Source: Tepidamorphus sp.
GTDB taxonomy: Bacteria; Pseudomonadota; Alphaproteobacteria; Rhizobiales; Tepidamorphaceae
Assembly: GCA_028280885.1 (NCBI GenBank)
Contig: JANQKY010000038.1
Location: 1-64,000, forward strand
Reading direction: 5' to 3'
Length of the DNA stretch: 64,000 bases
Shown here: positions 46,932 to 55,236 of the stretch, piece after piece
How the letters are laid out: each line of letters opens with the position of its first letter
Numbering within the stretch: the first letter of the stretch is position 1
The notes under the pieces: generated by a model
Told to the model about the DNA's origin: nothing
Databases searched by the model: none
Seen by the model: the letters and a program-made list of their open reading frames with translations, nothing else
Translations under genes and position numbers: made by a program

Positions 46932-48494
46932 ATGGCGCTGATCCGGCATTTCGCCACCGTCGGCGGCGGCACCATCGTCAGCCGCGTGCTCGGCTTCATC
47001 CGCGACGTGCTGACGGCTTCCGCGCTCGGCACCGGGCCGGTCGCCGATGCCTTCTTCGTCGCCTTCCGGCTGCCCAACCTGTTCCGGCGGATCTTCGCCG
47101 AGGGCGCCTTCAACGCAGCCTTCGTGCCGCTGTTTGCCAAGGCGCTGGAAGGCGAGGGCGCGCGCGAGGCCCGCCGCTTCGCCGAAGAGGCGCTGTCGGC
47201 GCTTTTGTTCGTCCTCCTGGCGCTGACCGCCCTTGCCGAGATCGCCATGCCGTTGTTCATGCTGGTGCTGGCGCCGGGCTTTTCGGGCGAGCCGGACAAG
47301 TTCGACCTGGCGGTGATGCTGACCCGCATCACCTTCCCCTATCTGGTCTTCGTCTCGCTGGTCGCGCTTCTGTCGGGTGTCTTGAACGCGCTCAGCCGCT
47401 TCGCCGCGGCCGCCTTTGCGCCGGCGCTGTTGAACGCGGTCTTGATCCTGGCGCTGCTCCTGATCAATGCGCTCGGCCACAGCGGCGACCGGACCGCCGG
47501 CGTCTATCTTGCCTGGGGCGTGTTCTTCGCCGGCATCGCGCAATTGCTGATGCTCGGCTATGCCGCCCGCCGGGTCGGCATGGGGCTATCACTCAGATGG
47601 CCCCGGATGACGCCGGGCGTCAGGCGGCTCGTGACGCTCGGCATTCCCGGCATCATCGCCGGCGGCATCACCCAGATCAACATCATGGTCGGCACCATGA
47701 TCGCCTCGCTGCAGGACCGGGCGGTGTCGTTCCTCTACTATGCCGACCGGCTCTACCAGTTGCCGCTCGGCACGATCGGCATTGCGATCGGCATCGTGCT
47801 GCTGCCCGAACTGTCGCGTCGGCTCAGGGCTGGCGACCGCGAGGCGGTGATGAACGGCCAGAACCGGGCGCTCGAATTCGCCCTGACGCTGACGCTGCCC
47901 TGCGCGGCGGCCTTGTTCTTCATTCCCGACGTGATCATCCGCGGCCTGTTCGAGCGCGGCGCCTTCGGCCCCGACGACACGGCGGCGACGGCGGCAGCCC
48001 TTTCGGCCTTCGCGATCGGCCTGCCGGCCTTCGTGCTCAACAAGGTCTTCGCGCCGGCCTTCTTCGCCCGCGAGGATACCCGCACGCCGATGTGGTTCGC
48101 CGGCATCAACGTCGCCGCCAATATCGCCATCTCGCTTGCCCTGTTCCCGTTTCTCGGCCATGTCGGCATCGCGCTCGGCACCTCGGTCGCCGGCTGGATC
48201 AACTCGGCCCTGCTCGGCTGGACGTTGTGGCGCAAGGGGGAATTCGTGCCCGACGCGCGACTGAGGCGCCGCACGCTGCTGGCGTTCAACGCGACACTGT
48301 GGATGACGGTCGCGATCGTCGCGGCCAACTGGCTGCTCGCCCCTTACGCGCAAACCGGCCAGGCCGGGGCGATCGGCGTCATGCTGGCGATCGTCTGCCT
48401 TGGCGCGGTCGTGTTCGCCGTCCTGGCGGTCGCGACCGGCGTCCTGACGCGATCCGATCTGCGCCGCGCCTTTTCGCGCGAGGCGGCCGAATGA
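46932..48494 (+). CDS. murJ: Lipid II flippase MurJ (MviN)
   Basis: Inner-membrane flippase moving lipid II across the membrane for peptidoglycan synthesis. The 520-aa protein has about 14 spans and the MurJ hallmarks IVSRVLGFIRDVLTASALG and FFVAFRLPNLFRRIFAEGAFNAAFVP near the N-terminus. AGGAGG precedes ATG 46932, so the longer frame at 46908 is not used. It follows glnD after 25 bases, the conserved rhizobial order. Confidence 0.96.
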   Translation: MALIRHFATVGGGTIVSRVLGFIRDVLTASALGTGPVADAFFVAFRLPNLFRRIFAEGAFNAAFVPLFAKALEGEGAREARRFAEEALSALLFVLLALTALAEIAMPLFMLVLAPGFSGEPDKFDLAVMLTRITFPYLVFVSLVALLSGVLNALSRFAAAAFAPALLNAVLILALLLINALGHSGDRTAGVYLAWGVFFAGIAQLLMLGYAARRVGMGLSLRWPRMTPGVRRLVTLGIPGIIAGGITQINIMVGTMIASLQDRAVSFLYYADRLYQLPLGTIGIAIGIVLLPELSRRLRAGDREAVMNGQNRALEFALTLTLPCAAALFFIPDVIIRGLFERGAFGPDDTAATAAALSAFAIGLPAFVLNKVFAPAFFAREDTRTPMWFAGINVAANIAISLALFPFLGHVGIALGTSVAGWINSALLGWTLWRKGEFVPDARLRRRTLLAFNATLWMTVAIVAANWLLAPYAQTGQAGAIGVMLAIVCLGAVVFAVLAVATGVLTRSDLRRAFSREAAE

Positions 48495-48539
48495 CGAGCC
48501 CGGGAAACGGGTGTTTCCGATGTGGACGATAGCGGCGAT

Positions 48540-49265
48540 TCAGCGCCTGGCGCCCCCAGCCAGATAGCGCAGATAGAGCTTTGCCATCAGCAGCATCGCG
48601 CCGGCCCCCTCGAAGGTCTGACCATCGCCGCTCAGGACGATCTTGCCCTTCGGCGTATCGAGGTCGACGCTCAGCGTCTGCGGCCCCTGCGTCGCCCGCA
48701 GCGCAAGCCCGAGCGCTTCGAAGATTCGATTGAGCTTTTCCGGTTCGCGATCACGGACCGTGAAGGCCGTGGCGGAGCAGACCGGGGTTTCCCCGCCGCT
48801 GCGCTCAGGTCTGGCGATCCATTGAATGAAGCACGGCCGCACGGTCCGGAAGCCGGGACCGACGATCGCCCGCTTATAGGCCCGCCGGCCGGTCGGCCCT
48901 TCGCTGTCGAGTTCTTCGATGCGATCCGCCCGCGCGCCGGCGGCGTCCAGGCGGGCGCAGAACCCATCGAAGTCGTCGGTTGCAAGATGCCAGAACAGCG
49001 GGCGCGGGGTGTCGTAGCCGGACAATAGTTGTTTGATCGGATGGAAGCCCTTGTGCGCCGGGTTGGGGCCGAGCACTTCGACGAAACTGCCCTGTTTCAG
49101 GGGCAAAACGGCGCTGTGATACCACTGATCCGGCTCAGGCTCGGTCATGGTGACCGTTGCGCCGGTCTGGTGCGACAGCCAGTCCGCGCCGGCGCGGGTA
49201 TCGAAGGTGCCCAGGACGACATGATCGAATTCCGTCTCGCCGCGGGCCAATACGATCGCGCTCAT
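48540..49265 (-). CDS. Glyoxalase-like (VOC superfamily) protein
   Basis: A 241-aa cytoplasmic protein of the glyoxalase-like fold. It begins FDHVVLGTFDTRAGADWLSHQTGATV and has the pair GSFVEVLGPNPAHKG and PLFWHLATDDFDGFCARLDAAG, typical of the Glyoxalase_3 type domain, with a second module at the C-terminus. AGGAGA lies upstream of ATG 49265. It is inserted, in the reverse direction, between murJ and trpS, which are normally adjacent in rhizobia. Substrate unknown. Confidence 0.75.
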   Translation of the reverse strand: MSAIVLARGETEFDHVVLGTFDTRAGADWLSHQTGATVTMTEPEPDQWYHSAVLPLKQGSFVEVLGPNPAHKGFHPIKQLLSGYDTPRPLFWHLATDDFDGFCARLDAAGARADRIEELDSEGPTGRRAYKRAIVGPGFRTVRPCFIQWIARPERSGGETPVCSATAFTVRDREPEKLNRIFEALGLALRATQGPQTLSVDLDTPKGKIVLSGDGQTFEGAGAMLLMAKLYLRYLAGGARR

Positions 49266-49442
49266 GAAACCGTCTCCTGTCGTGAGAAGATGTTGGCATG
49301 GCGGATCGCCGGCTATCGCGGGACATAGCGGCGATGCGCCCACCTTCAATGGCCCGGCTTACATCGGCCCGTCTTGAATCCGTCTTGCCGATCGGCCATA
49401 ACGCGCCGTCCCCAGCGATCCCTCATGATACGGACTGAAACG

Positions 49443-50489
49443 ATGACGGCGTTTGAACAGCGCGTCTTTTCCGGCGTGCAGCCCACCGGCAATCTGCATC
49501 TTGGCAACTATCTCGGCGCGATCACCCGCTTCGTCGCCCTGCAGGAGAGCTACAACTGCGTCTATTGCGTGGTCGACCTGCATGCGATCACCCAGGATGT
49601 CGGCGTCTGGGGCGGGCCGGAAACGCTGCGGCAGAGCACCCGCGACGTCACCGCCGCGTTCATCGCCGCCGGCATCGACCCGGAAAAGCACATCGTCTTC
49701 AACCAGAGCCAGGTCTCGGCCCATGCCGAGCTTGCCTGGGTGTTCAACTGCGTTGCCCGGATGGGCTGGCTCAACCGGATGACCCAGTTCAAGGAAAAGG
49801 CGGGCAAGCACCGCGAGAACGCCTCCGTCGGGCTGTTCGCCTATCCCAACCTGATGGCCGCCGACATCCTGGCCTATCGCGCGACCCACGTGCCGGTCGG
49901 CGAAGACCAGAAGCAGCACCTGGAACTGACCCGCGACATCGCCCAGAAGTTCAACAACGATTTCGCCGAGTCGATTGAGCGGGTGACCGGCGAGGAGATG
50001 TTCTTCCCGCTCACCGAGCCGCTTATCCAGGGGCCGGCGACGCGCGTCATGAGCCTGCGCGACGGCGCGAAGAAGATGTCCAAATCGGACCCGTCCGACG
50101 CCTCGCGCATCAACCTGACCGACGATGCCGACCTGATCGCCCAGAAGATCCGCAAGGCCAAGACCGATCCCGAACCGCTGCCCAGCGAGGAGGCGGGCCT
50201 GGAGAACCGGCCGGAGGCGACCAATCTTGTCGGTATCTTCGCAGCCCTTGCCGAGCGCTCGAAGGGCGATGTGCTCGCCGAATTCGGCGGCGCCCAGTTC
50301 TCGACCTTCAAGACCGCGCTTGCCGAGATCTCGGTCGAGCGGCTGGCGCCGATCGCAGCCGAGATGCGGCGACTGAACGACGATCCGGCCTATATCGATT
50401 CCGTGCTGAAGCGCGGCGCCGACCAGGCCCGGGCAATTGCCGGACCGGTCTACGATCAGGTTCGCGACATCGTCGGGCTGCTGCGCTGA
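49443..50489 (+). CDS. trpS: Tryptophanyl-tRNA synthetase
   Basis: Class I aminoacyl-tRNA synthetase charging tRNA-Trp, 348 aa. It has the HIGH-type motif HLGN at 19-22 ([17 protein letters not shown]) and KMSKS at 211-215 (KKMSKSD). ATG 49443 begins [16 protein letters not shown], the standard N-terminus; another ATG at 49425 is in frame. Neither has a strong ribosome site. It ends one base before the convergent PfkB gene. Confidence 0.96.
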   Translation: MTAFEQRVFSGVQPTGNLHLGNYLGAITRFVALQESYNCVYCVVDLHAITQDVGVWGGPETLRQSTRDVTAAFIAAGIDPEKHIVFNQSQVSAHAELAWVFNCVARMGWLNRMTQFKEKAGKHRENASVGLFAYPNLMAADILAYRATHVPVGEDQKQHLELTRDIAQKFNNDFAESIERVTGEEMFFPLTEPLIQGPATRVMSLRDGAKKMSKSDPSDASRINLTDDADLIAQKIRKAKTDPEPLPSEEAGLENRPEATNLVGIFAALAERSKGDVLAEFGGAQFSTFKTALAEISVERLAPIAAEMRRLNDDPAYIDSVLKRGADQARAIAGPVYDQVRDIVGLLR

Positions 50490-50490
50490 T

Positions 50491-51492
50491 CTAGACCGGA
50501 AGCCCGTTCTGCTGCGCCAGCTCCTTGAGGCTTATCTGCGGGCGGGCGCCGAAATGGCTGATGACCTCGGCGGCCGCCAGGCCGCCGAGCCGGGCGCAGG
50601 TTTCCGGATCGAAACCGCGGGCAAGGCCGAACAGGAAGCCCGAGGCGAACAGGTCGCCGGCGCCGGTCAGGTCGACGATTTTCTCCACCGGCGCCGCCGG
50701 CACGGCGACCCGCTCGCCGCCCTTCAGGACGACGGCGCCCTTTTCGCTGCGGGTGATGACGGCAAACGGGCAGTCGGCCTCGAGCGCCGCCATCGCCGTC
50801 TCGGTGTCGGCGGTCTCGTAGAGCGAATGCAACTCGCTTTCATTGCCGAACAGGAGCGTCACGGTGCCCGAGCGCAACAGATCGAGGAACTCGGCGCGGT
50901 AGCGGTCGACGCAGAAGGAATCCGACAGCGTCAGCGCCACCTCCCGGTCATGCGCCTTGGCGTGTTTGGCAGCCTCCAGGAATGCCTTCTTGGCCTCTGG
51001 CGGGTCCCACAGATAGCCTTCCATGTAGAGGATCTTGGCCGCCGCGACGACGTGCGGATCGATATCGGCGGGGCCGAGCTCCTGGCAGGCGCCGAGATAG
51101 GTGTTCATGGTGCGCTCGCCATCCGGCGTTACCATGATCAGGCAGCGCGCCGTCGACGGGCCACCCGACAGCATGCCGGTCTCGAAATGCACACCAAGCG
51201 CCCGGATATCGTGGGCGAATGCCGTGCCGAGCTGATCGTCCGCCACCTTGCCGAACAGCGCGCCCCGGCCGCCGAGCGAGGCGACGCCGGCGATCGTGTT
51301 GGCGCCCGAACCGCCCGACATCTCGGTCGCCGGCCCCATCGCGCCGTAGAGCAGGTCGGCGCGCGCCTCGTCGATCAGGTTCATCGACCCCTTGACCAGG
51401 TTCTCGGCGACGAGCAGGTCGTCCTCGGCGCGGGCGATCACGTCGACAATGGCGTTGCCGATGCCAAGGACGTCGAATTCGGTTTCGGGCAT
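50491..51492 (-). CDS. PfkB-family carbohydrate/nucleoside kinase (adenosine kinase-like)
   Basis: A 333-aa ribokinase-fold kinase. The N-terminal DVLGIGNAIVDVIARAEDDLL, the SGGSGANTIAGVASLGG motif and the active-site DLTGAGDLFASGFLFG (catalytic Asp in GAGD) are clear. The opening GIGNAIVD followed by a methionine-rich MNLID segment resembles adenosine-kinase-like enzymes common in alphaproteobacteria. ATG 51492 (MPETEF) is the family-like start. It is convergent with trpS. Confidence 0.9.
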   Translation of the reverse strand: MPETEFDVLGIGNAIVDVIARAEDDLLVAENLVKGSMNLIDEARADLLYGAMGPATEMSGGSGANTIAGVASLGGRGALFGKVADDQLGTAFAHDIRALGVHFETGMLSGGPSTARCLIMVTPDGERTMNTYLGACQELGPADIDPHVVAAAKILYMEGYLWDPPEAKKAFLEAAKHAKAHDREVALTLSDSFCVDRYRAEFLDLLRSGTVTLLFGNESELHSLYETADTETAMAALEADCPFAVITRSEKGAVVLKGGERVAVPAAPVEKIVDLTGAGDLFASGFLFGLARGFDPETCARLGGLAAAEVISHFGARPQISLKELAQQNGLPV

Positions 51493-51698
51493 GGTTGAGG
51501 CTTCTTGCTGTTGGTGGGACGGGCACAGGCCGTTCGGGCGGGAAGCGGCACTATACGGGCCCGCCGCGCCGCGGCAAGCACCGAAGCGGTGATCCACCAA
51601 CATAGGCAGCGGCGCACGCCCGGCGTTGCGCCGGCGCGGTCGCGCGCTTATGTCGAACAAGGCCTGTTGAACGCCCTGCCGGGGAGCGGAACCCTCTC

Positions 51699-52370
51699 AT
51701 GATCCAAGATGCCTATGACGCGCTGGCCGATGTCGGCTCCACGCCCTTCCGGTCGGTGCTCCTGCGTACGCTCGGCTTCACCTTCGCCGCCCTGATCGCG
51801 CTGTGGATCGTGCTGATCACCCTGTTCGATCATTTCATCAAACTGCCCTGGGCGTGGGCGGACACGGTGCTCGCCTGGCTCGCCGGCGCTGGCTTCATCG
51901 TCGCGCTCGTCTTTCTCGTCGCGCCCGTTTCGTCGCTGGTCGCGGGCTTCTTCCTCGACGAGATCGCCGGCAAGGTCGAGGAAACCGGCTTTCCCGCCGA
52001 TCCTCCGGGCCGCGACCTGCCAATGGGCGAAACCATCGTCACCTCGATCAAGTTCTTCGGCGTGGTGATCCTGGCCAATCTGGTCGCGCTGTTCCTGCTG
52101 CTGATTCCGGGCGTCAACCTCATCGCCTTCCTGCTCGCCAACGCCTATCTGCTCGGCCGGGAATATTTCGAGATGGCAGCACTCAGGCACCGCGACTACG
52201 CGGATGCCCGGCTGCTGCGCCGCGCCCATGGCGGTCGCATCTTCGGCGCCGGCCTGATCATCGCCTTCTTCGTGATGATCCCGGTCGTCAACCTGGCGAC
52301 GCCGCTCTTTGCAACGTCGTTCATGGTGCGGCTGCACAAGCGCATTTCGGCGGAGGCGGGGGGATATTGA
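51699..52370 (+). CDS. EI24/CysZ-like membrane protein
   Basis: A 223-aa integral membrane protein with four to five spans, matching the EI24 domain (etoposide-induced 2.4 / CysZ family). It has an N-terminal amphipathic stretch, FRSVLLRTLGFT, and hydrophobic pairs (about 30-85 and 115-150). A characteristic segment, LLANAYLLGREYFEMAALRHRDY, is followed by a last span with FFVMIPVVNLATPLFATSFMVRLH. In E. coli CysZ supports sulfate uptake; this alphaproteobacterial version is not proven to do so. ATG 51699 follows GGGGAG. Confidence 0.85.
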   Translation: MIQDAYDALADVGSTPFRSVLLRTLGFTFAALIALWIVLITLFDHFIKLPWAWADTVLAWLAGAGFIVALVFLVAPVSSLVAGFFLDEIAGKVEETGFPADPPGRDLPMGETIVTSIKFFGVVILANLVALFLLLIPGVNLIAFLLANAYLLGREYFEMAALRHRDYADARLLRRAHGGRIFGAGLIIAFFVMIPVVNLATPLFATSFMVRLHKRISAEAGGY

Positions 52371-52683
52371 TGGGGGTATGCTGTCAGGCGTTGTGTCGGT
52401 GGCTCACGCCGAAGGCGGGATCGAGTTGACGACCTGTCATGCTTTCGGTGCAGAAGCTGATTTACACAACCTTATGCAACTTTCGGATGTGCGCGCAGCC
52501 GGCGCCGTGCTCCGACGTTCGCGCGTTCAGCCCCTGAAACCAGTTCCGTGCTGGCGCGAGGCTTCCCGGCGATGCGTTTGAGCGCATCGCGTTTCGGCAA
52601 CCGCCTTCCGGCGCTCGGCTTTGGGCCTCGCGCGTTCGGCACTCGAAATGCGTTCGCATTTCGTCCGCTTTGCGGACCGTGCC
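52371..52683. repeat. Gap with a cluster of palindromic (REP-like) hairpins
   Basis: No gene is visible. Three hairpins are packed together at 52569-52677. The first is GCGATGCG/CGCATCGC (52569-52576, 52583-52590). The second is CGAAATGCG-TT-CGCATTTCG (52544 plus 100, i.e. 52644-52652 and 52655-52663). The third is GTCCGC-TTT-GCGGAC (52663-52677). Perfect stems this dense between convergent genes look like a REP/RIME-type interspersed repeat and could also end transcription of either neighbour. Confidence 0.7.
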
Positions 52684-53142
52684 TCACCCACTCGGCGGCC
52701 GTTGCCAGGCGAAGCGCTTCTTGATGCGCTGCATCAGCAGATCACGCGTCCGGCGATAGGCGTTCAGCCGTTGATCGCGGCTGCCCTCCGCGAAGGTCGG
52801 GTCCTCTGTCGGCCAGTATTCCGCGTCGACCGCCATCGTCCGCGTCATTTCCAGCGCCTGGTGATGGGCCTCGGGGGCGAGCGAGACGATCAGGTCGAAG
52901 GAGGAATCCGACAGGTCCTCGAAGGTGTGCGGCTGGTGCTCCGACAGGTCGATGCCGATTTCCTCCATGACCACGGTGACGAAGGGGTCGCGCTTGCCCT
53001 CGCGCACGCCGGCGGAGGCGACATAGATCGAATGGGGAAACAGATGCCGGGTGATCGCGGCGGCCATCGGCGAGCGGACGGAGTTCATTCCGCAGGCAAA
53101 CAGGACGGCCGATGGTGGCCTGTCGCTGTCCCCCGGCGTCAC
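52684..53142 (-). CDS. Low molecular weight protein-tyrosine-phosphatase family protein
   Basis: A 152-aa phosphatase-fold protein with the active-site loop C17-x5-R23 (LFACGMNSVRSPMA) and the general-acid Asp in the WPTEDPTF segment. This is the rhizobial form seen next to UPF0262, where annotation alternates between LMW-PTP and arsenate reductase. The NSVRSP loop fits LMW-PTP better. The GTG start lies 3 bases after the UPF0262 stop, so they are cotranscribed. Substrate unknown. Confidence 0.88.
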   Translation of the reverse strand: MTPGDSDRPPSAVLFACGMNSVRSPMAAAITRHLFPHSIYVASAGVREGKRDPFVTVVMEEIGIDLSEHQPHTFEDLSDSSFDLIVSLAPEAHHQALEMTRTMAVDAEYWPTEDPTFAEGSRDQRLNAYRRTRDLLMQRIKKRFAWQRPPSG

Positions 53143-53145
53143 CGG

Positions 53146-53622
53146 TCAGCCTTTCCAGTGGAGGACGCAGATCAGGGTGAACAGGCGCCGGGCGGTATCG
53201 AAATCGACGGCGATCTTGCCCTCGAGCCGCTCCATCAGAATGCGCGAACCGTCATTGTGAATGCCGCGCCGGCCCATGTCGACGGCCTCGATGCGGCTCG
53301 GGCTCGCCGTCTTGATCATCTCGAAATAGCTTTCGCAGATCATGAAGTAATCCCGCACGATCCTGCGGAACGGGCTCAGCGACAGGATGTGGGTGACGAC
53401 CGGATCGTCCGCCTCGTTGCGGATATCGAAGACCAGCCGCTTTTCCTGGATCGACAGCCTGAGCCGGAACGGGCCCTCTTCCACTCCGGTAAGCGCAAAG
53501 CTGTTTTCCTCGATCAGGTCGTAGATCGCGATCGCCCGTTCGTGTTCGATATCCGGCGAGCCGCGCCCGATCGAGGATTCGTCAAGCTCGACGGAAATCA
53601 GCCGGTTGGGCGTTTCCGACAT
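53146..53622 (-). CDS. UPF0262 family protein
   Basis: A 158-aa protein of a family restricted to alphaproteobacteria and without a known function. Diagnostic parts are the opening [29 protein letters not shown] and the C-terminal [37 protein letters not shown]. In rhizobia it normally follows hisD; here DUF2948 precedes it directly, with no hisD between. It is followed by the phosphatase gene. Confidence 0.93.
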   Translation of the reverse strand: MSETPNRLISVELDESSIGRGSPDIEHERAIAIYDLIEENSFALTGVEEGPFRLRLSIQEKRLVFDIRNEADDPVVTHILSLSPFRRIVRDYFMICESYFEMIKTASPSRIEAVDMGRRGIHNDGSRILMERLEGKIAVDFDTARRLFTLICVLHWKG

Positions 53623-53634
53623 GGCGCTTCGCCC

Positions 53635-54138
53635 TCAGGCCCCATCGCCGGCATTGCCGCCGGTATCGCCGCTGGCTTCGCCATCAGGCGTGTCGGCGAG
53701 GGGATCGGCGAGATCGTGGGCGGGAACGGCCTGTGTCGACCAGGCCGGCCCGAGATCCGACAGGCTAGCCTCCAGGCACTCGACCTCGAGCCGGATCGTC
53801 GCATCGGCGGAAAACACCAGGTCGATCGTACCGGCCGGGGCCTCGGTCTCGGTATAGCGGATCGCCAGGAGGTTGAGGACGCCGTCCGGGCTGTCCTGGC
53901 GCAGCCTGCGGCGGCGCACGGCGATGACGCGTTCGAAATGCAGGGCGGTGCGGCGGCGGTGCTTCTCTTTCGCCTTCTCGGCCTGTTCCACCCAGTCGAA
54001 CCGGTTGACGACGAGCGCGAAACGCCGCTGGTCCGGCAGATAGGCCATGTCGCGGACCTGCAGGACCGCGTCCTGCAGATGCGCCGACAGCACATCGAGG
54101 TCTTCGGGATCGAGCGCGTAGAGTTTGAGCTTGCTCAT
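53635..54138 (-). CDS. DUF2948 family protein
   Basis: A 167-aa cytoplasmic protein. The N-terminus, LKLYALDPEDLDVLSAHLQDAVLQVRDM, and the FALVVNRFDWVE motif are typical of DUF2948, another alphaproteobacterial family of unknown role that usually lies next to murA and hisD. The last 30 residues are Gly/Asp/Ala-rich and probably disordered. It ends 12 bases before UPF0262, so the three genes form an operon. Confidence 0.92.
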   Translation of the reverse strand: MSKLKLYALDPEDLDVLSAHLQDAVLQVRDMAYLPDQRRFALVVNRFDWVEQAEKAKEKHRRRTALHFERVIAVRRRRLRQDSPDGVLNLLAIRYTETEAPAGTIDLVFSADATIRLEVECLEASLSDLGPAWSTQAVPAHDLADPLADTPDGEASGDTGGNAGDGA

Positions 54139-54289
54139 GGTGCCGCAATACCGCTTCCACCGCGCCGGTCGCGGCGCGACAACGTGTTAGCGGCTTCGGG
54201 CGGAAGGCGCAATGGCGCAAGCCCGTTCGGGCAGGTGCCGCGGCCTGCCGACCCGGGACAAGCGCTCATATCCGTCGGTCGCCCGTTGC

Positions 54290-54454
54290 CTATTCGTCCG
54301 CTTTGCCTTCGGCCGTCTTCTTTTCTCCCGGCGCATCTCCATTCGATCGGGCCTCGCCCGCATCCGGCTTGCGGGCCCGCGACTGTGCCTTGCGCCGCGC
54401 CAGGTTGCGGCGCAGGGCGGCGGCCAGGCGATCTTTTTTCTCGTCGGTGTTCAT
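54290..54454 (-). CDS. Small basic protein, 54 aa
   Basis: A 54-aa protein, MNTDEKKDRLAAALRRNLARR at its start, then a Lys/Arg/Ala/Glu-rich tail. The opening pattern (D.KK.RLA..LR.NL.RRK.Q.R.R) recurs in short rhizobial hypothetical proteins found near murA/DUF2948, as I recall them. GAAAGAG lies before the ATG at 54454. It is 151 bases upstream of DUF2948 on the same strand, so it may head that operon. A nucleic-acid-binding role is suggested only by charge. Confidence 0.7.
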   Translation of the reverse strand: MNTDEKKDRLAAALRRNLARRKAQSRARKPDAGEARSNGDAPGEKKTAEGKADE

Positions 54455-54593
54455 TCGCTCTTTCTAGCGCTTGCGGGATGCGCAAGGAAAGCGTATGGGA
54501 GGCGCCGTTGCAGCGCTTGCGCTTCGTCCAGCCCTGTGGCAGGGTCCGCGCCGCTTCACCGGATCCACGCATCGTCGCGGTCCGCACCGGCTT

Positions 54594-54668
<75 letters not shown>

Positions 54669-54820
54669 GTTTCCAACTGGACCTTGATCCGGCAGGACTG
54701 GTCTTCATTGACGCGACCGGCTTGCCGGCCAAGATGGCGCGCTTGCGAGGCCGTGCTCCACGCGGACAGTGGTGCCGAGCCGACGTGCCCAATGGGCAGG
54801 AGCCGTCGTTACAATCCTGA
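54669..54820 (+). pseudogene. IS630-family transposase remnant
   Basis: The frame directly after the tRNA CCA reads DPAGLVFIDATGLPAKMAR then LRGRAPRGQWCRADVPNGQ, which is unmistakably the second-Asp region of IS630-type transposases (usually ..LVFIDETGxxTKMARLRGRAxRGxRxRAxVPHG..). The catalytic neighbourhood is altered (FIDE to FIDA) and the frame stops at 54820. The N-terminal helix-turn-helix part and the C-terminal DDE portion are missing. It is a dead fragment with no start codon of its own. Confidence 0.8.
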
Positions 54821-55236
54821 CGATCCAACGGCAGCCCAGGGCCGCAAGCGACGCCGGTGCCGATGGCGCTATCTGCGGCGCATCAAAATTCTGTTTAGGG
54901 CCAGTTCCCCACGCAGGTACAGTTGGACCCCGACCGGGCGGGCCGGACAGAGGGGGCGCGCTCGAATGGCTCCAAGGCCGCATCGACGATCGACAACCGT
55001 TATCGGGACACGCCTGCACAGGGGCGGGTGGTCCGACTGATCAGCTGGGCCGCCCATTCTTGGGATATAATTACCGGGTCATATTGCTGACGATGTCGGG
55101 TCCAGCGGCGGCAAGCGGAAGGCCGCGCTGACGCCCAAGGAATCGTTGCTGAGCCAGACCAGGCCGCCGCCGGGATAGGGCCGCGGCACCGTGCTGTTGT
55201 CGAGCCTGACTTCCCCGCCCGCCGATCGCGCCGGTA
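54821..55236. other. Non-coding gap between the IS630 remnant and the large kinase
   Basis: Nothing further can be called. It may contain more heavily decayed insertion-sequence DNA. No terminal inverted repeat of the element, no second copy of the tRNA 3' end and no terminator were found. The large kinase gene ends at 55237 on the other strand. Confidence 0.4.
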
